A DNA stretch of 64,000 nucleotides, taken from positions 747,274-811,273 of the forward strand of contig NZ_LIVV01000001.1 of NCBI RefSeq assembly GCF_001905825.1, written 5' to 3'. Both the position numbers and the translations under genes were made by a program. This document shows, piece after piece, positions 45,164 to 53,427 of the stretch. Each line of letters starts with the position of its first letter. The stretch's first letter is position 1. The notes beneath the pieces are model-generated. The model worked only from the letters and a program-made list of their open reading frames with translations. It did no database searches and was not told the origin of the DNA. Origin of the DNA: Streptomyces sp. CB02009 (GTDB taxonomy: Bacteria > Actinomycetota > Actinomycetes > Streptomycetales > Streptomycetaceae).

Positions 45164-45734
45164 CGGCGTCGAGGAAGCAGACCGCCCGCTCCAGGCACAG
45201 CGCGGTCGCCTCCGGCACGTAGGACGGCGTCCCGCGCTCGGCGAAGAGATGCGCGGTCCCCGGGTACAGGAAGAGTCTCCGGTCCGCCGCGTCGGCCACC
45301 AGCGCGCGGGCCGCCGCGAGATCGCCCTCGTCGACGAAGAAGGGGTCGGCGTCCATCCCGTGCACCTGCGCGGGGACCCCCTCCGGCCAGGCGGGACCGA
45401 ACTCCGCCACCGGCACGCAGGCGCTGAACAGCAGGGCGCCGAGCGCCCCCGGTCGCGTCTGCGCCAGCTTCTGCGCGGGCAGCGCGCCGAGCGAGAACCC
45501 GGCGTAGACGATCTCCGAGGGCAGCTCCGCGGCCGCCTGCTCGCCGCGCTCCAGAAGGGTGCCGAAGCCGACCTCCTGGGCGTGCCCCACGCCGCTCGTG
45601 AGGTCGGTGAAGGTCCGGCCCTCGTAGAGGTCGGGAGTGTGCACGGTGTGCCCCGCCCGCCGCAGCTCCTCGGCGAACGCGCCGACTCCCGCGGTCAGCC
45701 CGAGACAGTGGTGGAAGAGCAGAACCTCGGCCAT
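45153..45734 (-). CDS. Dienelactone hydrolase family protein
   Basis: A 193-residue alpha/beta hydrolase of the DLH family: VLLFHHCLGLTAGVGAFAEELRRAGHTVHTPDLYEG, nucleophile elbow G-F-S-L-G-A, and DPFFVDEGDL and GTAHLFAERG giving Asp and His. The nucleophile is Ser, whereas classical dienelactone hydrolase has Cys, so it may be an esterase of different substrate. ATG at 45734; an upstream GTG is possible. Confidence 0.88.
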   Translation of the reverse strand: MAEVLLFHHCLGLTAGVGAFAEELRRAGHTVHTPDLYEGRTFTDLTSGVGHAQEVGFGTLLERGEQAAAELPSEIVYAGFSLGALPAQKLAQTRPGALGALLFSACVPVAEFGPAWPEGVPAQVHGMDADPFFVDEGDLAAARALVADAADRRLFLYPGTAHLFAERGTPSYVPEATALCLERAVCFLDAVKR

Positions 45735-45883
45735 GTCGTCATCCCCAGTCGTCCGTACAGGACCCGCCCCACTGCGGCACGGGCCGATCGCAGCAGCATG
45801 ACCCACGCCACTGACAACGCCCGCGGACGGGCGCACGGGCGGCGAGCCGAGCGGGACCGGGGTGGAACGGCCCGGGAGGTGTC

Positions 45884-46228
45884 CTAGCGCACCGGGCGGT
45901 GCGGCAGGACGGCGCCCGCCTGACCCACGACCCCCGCGGGTCCGCCGACGCCCATCGGGCCCCCGACACCGGAGGGCTGCACCGCGCCCTGGTGGGCGAT
46001 GGCGACGACGCCCTGGTGGGAGCCCTGGTGGGCCCCCGGGTGCGCGCCCGCCCCCGCGTGCGCCACGACGCCCTGCTGCGGCCCCTGGACCCCCTGCGGC
46101 GGCACCTGGATGACCCGGCTCAGGTCCCGCAGAACCTCCTCGGCGACCTGGCGGACGTCACCCGGAACATCCCCCCGCTCCCGTATGAGCTCGGCGTAGA
46201 TCGGTGCCGTGCCGTCCGCGTGGTTCAT
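45884..46228 (-). CDS. Hypothetical protein with Gly/Gln/His-rich repeat tail
   Basis: A 114-residue protein. The first 45 residues look folded and charged (ELIRERGDVPGDVRQVAEEV then LRDLSRVIQVPPQ). The rest is low complexity, rich in Gly, Ala, His, Gln and Val (GAHPGAHQGSHQGVVAIAHQ, then VGGPMGVGGPAGVVGQAGAV). No family is recognised. The ATG at 46228 has AAGGAAGCGAG upstream. It is divergent from the RNA ligase gene and a perfect palindrome (46253-46266) lies in the shared gap. Confidence 0.7.
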   Translation of the reverse strand: MNHADGTAPIYAELIRERGDVPGDVRQVAEEVLRDLSRVIQVPPQGVQGPQQGVVAHAGAGAHPGAHQGSHQGVVAIAHQGAVQPSGVGGPMGVGGPAGVVGQAGAVLPHRPVR

Positions 46229-46252
46229 GGGGCTCGCTTCCTTCGTCTGCGC

Positions 46253-46266
46253 CGGTGACGTCACCG
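46253..46266. promoter_or_regulatory. Perfect palindrome, candidate operator
   Basis: CGGTGACGTCACCG, a 14-bp perfect palindrome, 25 bp upstream of the hypothetical gene start and 165 bp upstream of the RNA ligase gene. GATAAT at 46365-46370 may be the -10 of the ligase promoter. Confidence 0.45.
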
Positions 46267-46430
46267 ACGGGGAGACGGCGAGTCTACGGGGCACCACCGA
46301 CACACCCCGGAGCGAGTCCCGCCCACCGCCCCGGCCGCCCCCGCGCCGCGCCGCCGACATCCGGGATAATCGCTGTCCCCCAGGGCCCCCACCACGGAGA
46401 ATGGATCACCGAACACCCGGGGAGGGACCC

Positions 46431-47639
46431 ATGAGCCAGGCGACCCTGACTCTGCACGACCTGATGCCGTCCGACGAGCTCACCGCCGCGCTGACGGCCG
46501 GGCACATCACGCGCAAGCGGCACCCTCGGCTGCCGCTGTCGATCTACACGTACACGCGCGCGTGCCAGTACGCCCAGCACTGGAACGAGGCGACCACCCG
46601 CTGCCGCGGACTCGTCGCCGACGACGCCGACGGACGGATCGTCGCGCTGCCCCTCCCCAAGTTCTTCAACGTCTCGGAGCACGCGGCCGGCCGCCCCTAC
46701 GCGCCGCCGCTGCCCGACGAGCCCTTCGAGGTGTACGACAAGGTCGACGGCAGCCTCGGCGTGGTCTTCCACTACGACGGCCGCTGGCACGTCGCCTCCA
46801 AGGGCTCCTTCACCAGCGTCCAGGCCACCTGGGCGCAGCGCCGGCTCGACGCGGCCGACACGGCGGGCCTGACGCCCGGCGTCACGTACCTCGCCGAGAT
46901 CCTCCACCCGGGCAACCGCATCGTGGTGAACTACGGGGACCGCCGCGACCTCGTCCTGCTCGCCGCCTTCGACCGGGACGGCACGGAGGTCCCGCTCGCC
47001 GAGGCCGCGACCGGCTGGCAGGGCGTCGGTTCCGTCGTCCGCACCTGGCCCGCCATGGACCTCGCCGAGCTCGTCGCCCTGACCGAGTCCAACACCCTCC
47101 CCGACGGCCACCGGGCCACCGGCACCGACGCCGAGGGCTTCGTCCTGCGCTTCGCCTCCGGCCGACGCGCCAAGGCCAAGCTCGCCGAGTACGTACGCCT
47201 CCACAAGGTGCTCACCGGCGTCACCGAGCGCGACATCTGGCGCGGCCGCGGCATCCAGCGCTTCGCCGCGCTCCCGGCCGGCGAGCTCGCCAAGGGCCTC
47301 GGCTGCTCCGTGGCCGAGGTCGAGGCCGATGGCGGCAAGCCGCTCGACGCCCTCCTGGAGCAGGTGCCGGACGAGTTCGACGCCTGGGTGCGCGAGGTGA
47401 TCGGCGGCCTCGAAGCCGCGGCCGCCGAGCGCGAGCGGGCGGTCGACGAGGCGTACGCGGGTCTGGCCCACCTCGCCGGCGACCGGGGCGCCTTCGCCCG
47501 CGCCGCGGCCGGGGTGCCCGACCGGGGCCTGCGCGCCGCCCTGTTCCTGCGCCTCGACGGGCGCCCCACCGACCTCCTCCTCTGGCGCCAGCTGCGTCCC
47601 GAGGCCACCGACCCCTTCGCCCACGACCAGGAGAACTGA
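46431..47639 (+). CDS. T4 Rnl1-like RNA ligase
   Basis: A 402-residue ATP-dependent RNA ligase. The adenylation motif K-V-D-G (Lys104) sits in VYDKVDGSLGVVF; CRGLVADDADGRIVALPLPKFFN upstream and VASKGSF (motif III region), TYLAEILHPGNRIVVNYGDR (IIIa/IV, Glu) and EGFVLRFASGRRAKAKLAEYVRLHK (motifs IV-V with two Lys) complete the nucleotidyltransferase core. A helical C-terminal domain follows. It seals RNA 5'-phosphate and 3'-hydroxyl ends. GGGAGGGACCC precedes the ATG. The polynucleotide kinase gene follows after 2 bp, the T4 pairing for repair of cut tRNA. Confidence 0.9.
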   Translation: MSQATLTLHDLMPSDELTAALTAGHITRKRHPRLPLSIYTYTRACQYAQHWNEATTRCRGLVADDADGRIVALPLPKFFNVSEHAAGRPYAPPLPDEPFEVYDKVDGSLGVVFHYDGRWHVASKGSFTSVQATWAQRRLDAADTAGLTPGVTYLAEILHPGNRIVVNYGDRRDLVLLAAFDRDGTEVPLAEAATGWQGVGSVVRTWPAMDLAELVALTESNTLPDGHRATGTDAEGFVLRFASGRRAKAKLAEYVRLHKVLTGVTERDIWRGRGIQRFAALPAGELAKGLGCSVAEVEADGGKPLDALLEQVPDEFDAWVREVIGGLEAAAAERERAVDEAYAGLAHLAGDRGAFARAAAGVPDRGLRAALFLRLDGRPTDLLLWRQLRPEATDPFAHDQEN

Positions 47640-47641
47640 CC

Positions 47642-48559
47642 GTGCCTGTCGTCCATGTCATGACCGGCCTCCCGGCCTCCGGGAAGACGACGGCCGCCCG
47701 CGCCCTCCAGGCGGCCGCCGAGGGACGCGTGCGGCGCGTCAACCTCGACGACCTCCGCTCCATGCTCGACGTCCCCGCCCCGGACCGCGGCCGGTCCCAC
47801 AAGCACGAGCAGACCGTGCTCGGCATCCAGGACTCCGCCGTCCGCGCCGCCGTCGACGACGGCTTCGACGTCGTCGTCGACAACACCCATCTGACCCCGC
47901 ACATCCCGAAGCGGCTGAAGGCCGCCGTGGGGGGCCTCGCCACCTTCGTCGTCCACGACTTCACCGACGTCCCGGTCGACGAGTGCGTGCGCCGTGACGC
48001 CGCCCGCGAGCGGCCCGTCGGCGAGGAGATCATCCGCATCCTCGCCGAGAAGCACGCCAAGGCCACCCGCGGCGGCTGGCGGCTCACCGCGGACTGGCTG
48101 AACGACCGCCCCACGGTCGGCGAGCCCTACGTCCCGGACCCGGGCCTCCCCACCGCCGTCATGTGCGACATCGACGGCACCCTCGCCCTGCGCGTGAGCC
48201 GGGGCCCGTACGACTTCCGGTACTGCGACCAGGACCTGCTCAACGTCCCGGTGCGGGACGCCCTGCGCGCCTTCCGCCACACCGAGCAGGACCGGATCGT
48301 GCTGCTGTCCGGCCGGAGCGAGGACCACCGCGCGATCACCGAGGCCTGGCTCGCCCACCACGAGGTGCCGTACGACGAACTGTGGATGCGGGGCTCCGGC
48401 GACGGCCGCGGCGACGACCTCGTGAAGGCCGAGCTCTTCGACGCCCACGTGCGCCACCGGTACAACGTCCGCGTCTCCCTCGACGACCGGGACCGCGTCG
48501 TCGCCCTCTGGCGCCGGATGGGCCTGCCCACCTGGCAGGTCGACTACGGCGACTTCTGA
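47642..48559 (+). CDS. T4-like polynucleotide kinase-phosphatase
   Basis: A 305-residue two-domain enzyme. The N-terminal kinase has Walker A G-L-P-A-S-G-K-T-T (residues 9-17) and VNLDDLRSML with the acceptor-binding Asp-Asp, RDAARERPVGEE as lid Arg. The C-terminal HAD phosphatase has M-C-D-I-D-G-T (nucleophile Asp176, Asp178), LLSGRSE and VSLDDRDRVV. Kinase-then-phosphatase order is that of T4 Pnkp. It heals broken RNA ends by 5' phosphorylation and 3' dephosphorylation. GTG start two bases after the ligase stop. Confidence 0.92.
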   Translation: MPVVHVMTGLPASGKTTAARALQAAAEGRVRRVNLDDLRSMLDVPAPDRGRSHKHEQTVLGIQDSAVRAAVDDGFDVVVDNTHLTPHIPKRLKAAVGGLATFVVHDFTDVPVDECVRRDAARERPVGEEIIRILAEKHAKATRGGWRLTADWLNDRPTVGEPYVPDPGLPTAVMCDIDGTLALRVSRGPYDFRYCDQDLLNVPVRDALRAFRHTEQDRIVLLSGRSEDHRAITEAWLAHHEVPYDELWMRGSGDGRGDDLVKAELFDAHVRHRYNVRVSLDDRDRVVALWRRMGLPTWQVDYGDF

Positions 48560-48623
48560 CCCGCGGCGGCCGGCCTCACGGGGGTGGGGCCGGCCACCCC
48601 CGCCGCCGTGTCAGGATCGTGGG

Positions 48624-49352
48624 ATGGTGGAAAAGATCATCGCGGCGTGCGACGGCGCGTCGAAGGGAAACCCCGGGCCCGCGGCCTGGGCATGGGTCAT
48701 CGGCCGCGCCGACGGAGCGATCGACCGCTGGGAGGCCGGACCGCTCGGCCGCGCGACCAACAACGTGGCCGAGCTCACGGCCCTGGAACGGCTGCTCGAA
48801 ACCCTCGACCCGGCGGCGCCGGTCGAGGTCCGGATGGACTCCCAGTACGCGATGAAGGCCGTCACGACCTGGCTGCCCGGCTGGCGTCGCAAGGGCTGGA
48901 AGACGTCCTCGGGCAGCCCCGTGGCCAACAAGGACCTGGTCGTCCGGATCGACGCGCTCCTCACCGGCCGGGACGTCGACTTCGTCTACGTCCCCGCGCA
49001 CCAGGTCGACGGCGACCCCCTCAACGACGCGGCCGACCGCGCGGCCAGCCACACCGCCCGTACGCAGGAGCCCACGGGATCCGCCGCCGGAGCCCCGCTG
49101 CCGCCCCCTGAAGCGCCGACACGCGCCTCCGCGCCCCGCGCGCGCTCCTCAGCGCCGTCCGGCTCCGCGGGCGCCTCGGCGGGCGGTGCCTCCGGTGGCT
49201 CCGGCGGCGGTGCGGGAGCCCGCAGGACTCGCCCGTCCGGCGGCACGCTGAAGGCGAGATTCTCGGGCCGATGCCGCTGCGGCAAGGCCTACGACAAGGG
49301 CGAGACCATCGCGAAGAACCCCGACGGCTGGGGCCATCCCACCTGCGTCTGA
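48624..49352 (+). CDS. Ribonuclease HI with Cys-rich C-terminal tail
   Basis: A 242-residue protein. Residues 1-140 form an RNase HI domain: DGASKGNPGPAAWAW (Asp10), NNVAELTALERLL (Glu50), RMDSQYAMKAV (Asp72), HQVDGDPLNDAADRAA (His and last Asp). A Ser/Ala/Gly-rich linker of about 60 residues follows, then a Cys tail GRCRCGKAYDKGETI with a final HPTCV, giving three Cys and one His, a possible zinc site. It cleaves RNA in RNA:DNA hybrids. It lies 64 bp after the kinase-phosphatase gene on the same strand. Confidence 0.92.
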   Translation: MVEKIIAACDGASKGNPGPAAWAWVIGRADGAIDRWEAGPLGRATNNVAELTALERLLETLDPAAPVEVRMDSQYAMKAVTTWLPGWRRKGWKTSSGSPVANKDLVVRIDALLTGRDVDFVYVPAHQVDGDPLNDAADRAASHTARTQEPTGSAAGAPLPPPEAPTRASAPRARSSAPSGSAGASAGGASGGSGGGAGARRTRPSGGTLKARFSGRCRCGKAYDKGETIAKNPDGWGHPTCV

Positions 49353-49649
49353 TCCCTTTCCGGGCCCGCCGGCCGTCCGACTGGCGGGCGGGTCCGTCCG
49401 TTGCTTGAGACCGGTCCACCCGGGCGCGCGCCAGCCTTCACCCAGGCGTGTACCCGGGTTCGCCGGGGGTTCTGTTCTCCGAGCGCTTGTGGCTGCATAC
49501 TGTCCTCCTCGCCACCGGTGACGAACCGTTTTACCTGCTTATTTGTCGCTCTCATGACGTGGTCGGCACCGGCGAGAACCTCCCTCCTGCTGCCGCCGCG
49601 GCGACCCCTCGGCGGAAGCTTTCCCTGCCCGTGAAAGACCCGAGGTTCC
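49353..49649. other. Gap between RNase H and acetyltransferase genes
   Basis: A weak hairpin at 49364-49389 (GCCCGCC arms) may terminate the RNase H transcript. The stretch 49520-49560 is noticeably A/T-richer than its surroundings, and on the minus strand GAGGAGG precedes an ATG near 49500 of a short frame (to 49289) antisense to the RNase H end. I do not support that as a gene. Confidence 0.45.
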
Positions 49650-50333
49650 GTGCCAGTACCTGTTCTCCTGACCGGGCGCTCCGTGCGCCTGGAGCCGCTG
49701 GCGATGCGGCACGCCGACGCCCTCGCCCGGGCCGGCGGGGCGGACCGATCGGCCTACGCCTTCACCCCCGTGCCCGACGGCTTCGAATCGGCCCTCGACT
49801 ACATCGCGCGCGCCCTGACCGATCAGGCAGCAGGAAGATCCCTGCCCTTCGCCCTGGTCAGTACGGCCGACGAGCGAGTCATCGGTTCGACCCGGTTCCT
49901 CGAACTCGACTACTGGCGGGGGCCGCTGGTCTGGCCGCCCGTCCCCGGCATGCCCCACGGAGACCCGCTGACCTCCGTGCCGGACGCCGCCGAGATCGGC
50001 AACACCTGGATCGCCGGCGACGCCCGGGGCACCGGCATCAACACCGAGGCCAAGTACCTCATGCTCCGGCATGCCTTCGAAGCCTGGGGCGTGCGCCGCA
50101 TCACGATGCGCGCGGACGCCCGCAACACCCGCTCCAGAATCGCGATCGAGCGCCTCGGAGCGAGCTGCGAAGGAGTCCGTCGCGCCCACTCCCGCGGGCT
50201 CGACGGAGCCGTCCGCGACACGGCCTTCTACTCGATCCTCGACGAGGAGTGGCCGACCGTCCGCGACATCATCGAACTCCGCCTCTCCACCCCCCGCCAG
50301 GTGCGCGTTCCGCAGGATCTGCTCCCGGCCTGA
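49650..50333 (+). CDS. GNAT acetyltransferase, RimJ/RimL-like
   Basis: A 227-residue GNAT of the RimJ/RimL group: LLTGRSVRLEPLAMRHADALA at the N-terminus, GSTRFLELDYWRGP, EIGNTWIAGDARGTGINTEAKYLMLRHAFE (with GTGIN in place of the usual RGTGxG loop), and VRRITMRADARNTRSRIAIERLGA. It acetylates an amine, peptide end or antibiotic; the target is unknown. The GTG at 49650 begins the conserved region. Confidence 0.88.
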   Translation: MPVPVLLTGRSVRLEPLAMRHADALARAGGADRSAYAFTPVPDGFESALDYIARALTDQAAGRSLPFALVSTADERVIGSTRFLELDYWRGPLVWPPVPGMPHGDPLTSVPDAAEIGNTWIAGDARGTGINTEAKYLMLRHAFEAWGVRRITMRADARNTRSRIAIERLGASCEGVRRAHSRGLDGAVRDTAFYSILDEEWPTVRDIIELRLSTPRQVRVPQDLLPA

Positions 50334-50682
50334 ACCCCTTCCGGCACCGCTCCGGCGGGCGCTCGCGCCCCCGCCGGAGCGGTGGTTCCATGGAAGGGAC
50401 GGGAAGGACTCGACTCACGAGGACGCGGGGTAGCGGCCGTCACAGGACCGCGCACCGTGCAATCAGGATCCGCGAGAAGCGGATGAGTCCTTCCCGCCCC
50501 CTGTCCCCACCTCCGCGCGCCCCGCGCACTCCTCCTCTTCGGCGACCGGTCCGCTCTGCGGCGACCGCTCCCGCCGACCGCCGGGGCGGATGACCAGCGG
50601 CGATCCCCGGTCCACCTGAGCCGCGTCCCGACCCGCCCGGTACGGTGATCGCGACAGCGCCCCGCGCCAGGAAAGGGACCGA
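50334..50682. other. 349-bp gap after the acetyltransferase gene
   Basis: It contains a strong terminator at 50346-50383 and then about 300 bp with no support for a gene. The last 100 bp must hold the promoter of the hydrolase/glutaminase unit; TACGGTGATCG near 50641 is a possible -10 region. Nothing else is seen. Confidence 0.55.
50346..50383. terminator. Terminator after acetyltransferase gene
   Basis: A perfect 14-bp stem ACCGCTCCGGCGGG with a 10-nt loop, 13 bp past the stop. Confidence 0.9.
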
Positions 50683-51885
50683 GTGAACGTGCCGACCGGA
50701 ACCGCCGACGTACTCCTCCGGACGGAGGGCCGGGCCGGTTTCCTCACCCTGAACCGCCCCCGTGCCATCAACGCGCTCACCCACCCCATGGTCCTCGCCC
50801 TCGACGCGGCCCTGACCGCCTGGGAGCACGACCCGGCCGTCACGACCGTCGTCATCGAGGGCGCGGGCGAGCGCGGACTCTGCGCAGGCGGCGACATCCG
50901 CGCCATCCACGACGACGCACGCGCCGGCGGCTCCGCCTCCGCGGCCTTCTGGCGCGACGAGTACCGGCTCAACGCCCGCATCGCCCGCTACCCGAAGCCC
51001 TACGTCGCCCTCATGGACGGCATCGTCATGGGCGGCGGCGTCGGCGTCTCCGCGCACGGCTCCGTCCGCGTCGTCACCGAGCGCTCCCGGGTCGCCATGC
51101 CGGAGACCGGCATCGGCTTCGTGCCCGACGTCGGCGGCACGTACCTCCTCGGGCGCGCCCCCGGCGAGCTCGGCACCCATCTCGCCCTCACCGGCGGCCA
51201 CGTCGGCGCCGCCGACGCGATCCTCACCGGCCTCGCCGACCACTTCGTCCCGTCGGCCGAACTGCCCTCCCTGGTCCGCGACCTGACCCGGCTCCCGGCC
51301 GCGGAGGCCGTCGCCCGGCACACCGCCACGCCCCCGCCCGGCGTCCTCGGCGAGCAGCGGGAGTGGATCGACACCTGCTACCGGGCCGAGACCGTCGAGG
51401 CCGTCGTGGAACGGCTCCTCGACACCGGCGTGCCCGCGGCCAAGGAGGCGGCCACCACCCTGCTCGCGAAGTCCCCGACCGCCCTCAAGGCGACCCTGGC
51501 CACCCTGCGCCGTTCGCGGGCCCTCGCGACCCTCGAAGAGGTCCTGGACCTGGAGTTCCGTGTCTCCTGCGCCGCCCTGACCACCCCCGACCTCGTCGAG
51601 GGCATCCGCGCCCAGGTCGTCGACAAGGACCGGAACCCCCGCTGGACCCCGGCCACGCTGCCCGAGGTCACGGACGCGTCCGTCGCCCGCTCCTTCGCCG
51701 CGCCGCCCGGCGGCGACCTCGGCCTGGCGGCCGCCCGGCAGCACGAGGCGCACCGGCGTCCCACCGAGCAGGCCGTCGGCGACCGGCCGGCCGCCGACGA
51801 CCTGCCCTCCCACCGGCCGGCCGCCCATGACCTGGCCTCCCACCGGCCGGCCGCCGAGGACCGGGCCCCCCGGGACCGCGCGTGA
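50683..51885 (+). CDS. 3-hydroxyisobutyryl-CoA hydrolase / enoyl-CoA hydratase family
   Basis: A 400-residue crotonase-fold protein, long form. GLCAGGDIRAIHDDARAGG and KPYVALMDGIVMGGGVGVSAHGSVRVVTE are the oxyanion-hole and Glu regions; MPETGIGFVPDVGGTYLLGRAPG is typical of 3-hydroxyisobutyryl-CoA hydrolase (valine degradation). NPRWTPATL near residue 320 is the usual family end; the last 60 residues are an added hydrophilic tail encoded by a 30-bp repeat. The stop overlaps the glutaminase start (GTGA). Confidence 0.88.
   Translation: MNVPTGTADVLLRTEGRAGFLTLNRPRAINALTHPMVLALDAALTAWEHDPAVTTVVIEGAGERGLCAGGDIRAIHDDARAGGSASAAFWRDEYRLNARIARYPKPYVALMDGIVMGGGVGVSAHGSVRVVTERSRVAMPETGIGFVPDVGGTYLLGRAPGELGTHLALTGGHVGAADAILTGLADHFVPSAELPSLVRDLTRLPAAEAVARHTATPPPGVLGEQREWIDTCYRAETVEAVVERLLDTGVPAAKEAATTLLAKSPTALKATLATLRRSRALATLEEVLDLEFRVSCAALTTPDLVEGIRAQVVDKDRNPRWTPATLPEVTDASVARSFAAPPGGDLGLAAARQHEAHRRPTEQAVGDRPAADDLPSHRPAAHDLASHRPAAEDRAPRDRA
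51782..51857. repeat. 30-bp tandem repeat coding the hydrolase tail
   Basis: ACCGGCCGGCCGCC begins at 51782, 51812 and 51842. In frame it encodes H-R-P-A-A-x-D-L-x-S units at the C-terminus of the hydrolase. Ten codons per unit. Confidence 0.85.
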
Positions 51886-52811
51886 CCACGAACGCCACCA
51901 CCTCCTTCCAGCCCGTCCTCGACCGCATCGCCGAGGAGATCGCCGCGCTCGCCGACCGGGGCACCCCGGCCGACTACATCCCCGCGCTCGCCGCCGCCGA
52001 CCCCGGTGACTTCGGCATGGCCGTGGCGGAACTCGACGGCACGGTCTACGGGGTGGGGGACTGGCGGCGGCCCTTCTCCACCCAGTCCGTCACCAAGGTC
52101 TTCACCCTCGCGCTCGCCCTCGCCGGAGAGGGCGACGCGCTCTGGGCCCATGTCGGCCGGGAACCCTCCGGCGACCCGTTCAACTCCCTGGTCCAGCTGG
52201 AGTACGAGAACGGCATCCCGCGCAACCCGTTCATCAACGCCGGTGCCCTCGTCGTCACCGACCGCCTGCACCGGCTGACCGGCGACGCCTCGGGCGGCCT
52301 GCTCGCCTTCCTGCGCGCCGAGAGCGGCAACCCGGACCTGGCCTTCGACACCGACGTGGCCGCGTCCGAGGCCGCCCACGGCGACCGCAACGCCGCCCTG
52401 GCCCACTTCATGGCCTCCTACGGCAACATCACGGGACCGGTGCCCGACCTGCTCCGCGAGTACTTCCGCCAGTGCTCCCTCGAAGCGTCCTGCGCCGACC
52501 TGGCCCTGGCCACCGGCTTCCTGGCCCGCCACGGCCTGCGCGCCGACGGCTCACGGCTGCTGACCCGCAGCCAGGCCAAGCAGGTCAACGCCGTCATGCT
52601 CACCTGCGGCACGTACGACGCGGCCGGCGACTTCGCCTACCGGGTGGGCCTCCCGGGCAAGAGCGGCGTCGGCGGGGCGGTCGTCGCCGTCGTGCCGGGC
52701 CGCTGCACGCTCTGCGTCTGGAGCCCGGGGCTCGACGACCGGGGCAACTCGGTGGCCGGCGTGACCGCCCTCGACCGCTTCACCACCATCACGGGCCTGT
52801 CGGTCTTCTGA
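51882..52811 (+). CDS. glsA: Glutaminase
   Basis: A 309-residue glutaminase A, a serine-dependent fold related to beta-lactamases. S-T-Q-S-V-T-K carries the catalytic S-x-x-K, NPFINAGALVVTD and EYENGIPRNP bind substrate, YGNITGPVPDLLREYFRQCS holds the conserved Tyr, and GLPGKSGVGGAVVAVVPG closes the site. It hydrolyses glutamine to glutamate and ammonia. It starts at a GTG that overlaps the preceding stop by 4 bp. Confidence 0.95.
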   Translation: MTTNATTSFQPVLDRIAEEIAALADRGTPADYIPALAAADPGDFGMAVAELDGTVYGVGDWRRPFSTQSVTKVFTLALALAGEGDALWAHVGREPSGDPFNSLVQLEYENGIPRNPFINAGALVVTDRLHRLTGDASGGLLAFLRAESGNPDLAFDTDVAASEAAHGDRNAALAHFMASYGNITGPVPDLLREYFRQCSLEASCADLALATGFLARHGLRADGSRLLTRSQAKQVNAVMLTCGTYDAAGDFAYRVGLPGKSGVGGAVVAVVPGRCTLCVWSPGLDDRGNSVAGVTALDRFTTITGLSVF

Positions 52812-52815
52812 CCGC

Positions 52816-52865
52816 CCCCGGCCGAAGCGGCATGCCCCGACCCCGGCCGAAGCGGCATGCCGCGC
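52816..52865. repeat. 25-bp direct repeat, two copies
   Basis: GCCGAAGCGGCATGCC occurs at 52821 and 52846 just after the glutaminase stop. Each copy contains the palindrome GCATGC. Confidence 0.6.
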
Positions 52866-52959
52866 CCCCACCGGCCGCGGGGGCGGAGGCCCGGCATTGC
52901 CGTCGGTCGGCGTGGGCATGCTGCCGGGGTGGCCGACCGCCCGGACCGAGGAGACCCCC

Positions 52960-53427
52960 ATGACCGTCCCCACCCGCATCCGCACCTCCGCGAAGGCCGT
53001 CGTCCTCCACGAGGGGTCCGTCCTGCTCACCCGGAACCTCTGGAACGGCAGCGAGTGCCACTTCCTGCCCGGCGGGGGCCAGGAGACGGGGGAGCTGCTG
53101 CCAGACGCCCTCCGCCGCGAGGTCCACGAGGAGACCGGTCTGACCGTGCGGGTCGGCCCGCTGCTCTGGGTCCTGGAGGGCTGGACGGAGGACCCCGGAG
53201 TGCTCAGTTCGGAGAACTTCCACCGGGTCGAGGTCGTCTTCCTCTGCACCGTGGAGGGCAGCGCCGAACTCGTCGGCGGAACCGAGCAGGACATCGACCA
53301 GATCGGCCTCGACTGGGTCCCGCTGGAGAAGATCACCTCCCTCGGGACCCTGTCGCCCCGCTACCGCGCCCATATGGCCCCCCTGGTGTCCGGCGCCGTC
53401 CCCCGCGCCGCGTACCTGGAGCGCTAG
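52960..53427 (+). CDS. NUDIX hydrolase
   Basis: A 155-residue protein with one Nudix box: G-G-G-Q-E-T-G-E-L-L-P-D-A-L, then R-R-E-V-H-E-E-T-G-L, matching GX5EX7REUXEEXGU. It hydrolyses a nucleoside diphosphate linked to another moiety. GAGGAG precedes the ATG. The last 4 bp overlap the convergent methyltransferase gene. Confidence 0.93.
   Translation: MTVPTRIRTSAKAVVLHEGSVLLTRNLWNGSECHFLPGGGQETGELLPDALRREVHEETGLTVRVGPLLWVLEGWTEDPGVLSSENFHRVEVVFLCTVEGSAELVGGTEQDIDQIGLDWVPLEKITSLGTLSPRYRAHMAPLVSGAVPRAAYLER

Noticed and set aside
49289..49500. A short minus-strand frame with GAGGAGG before its ATG.
   Set aside because: It runs antisense into the RNase H Cys tail and has no recognisable family; not enough support.
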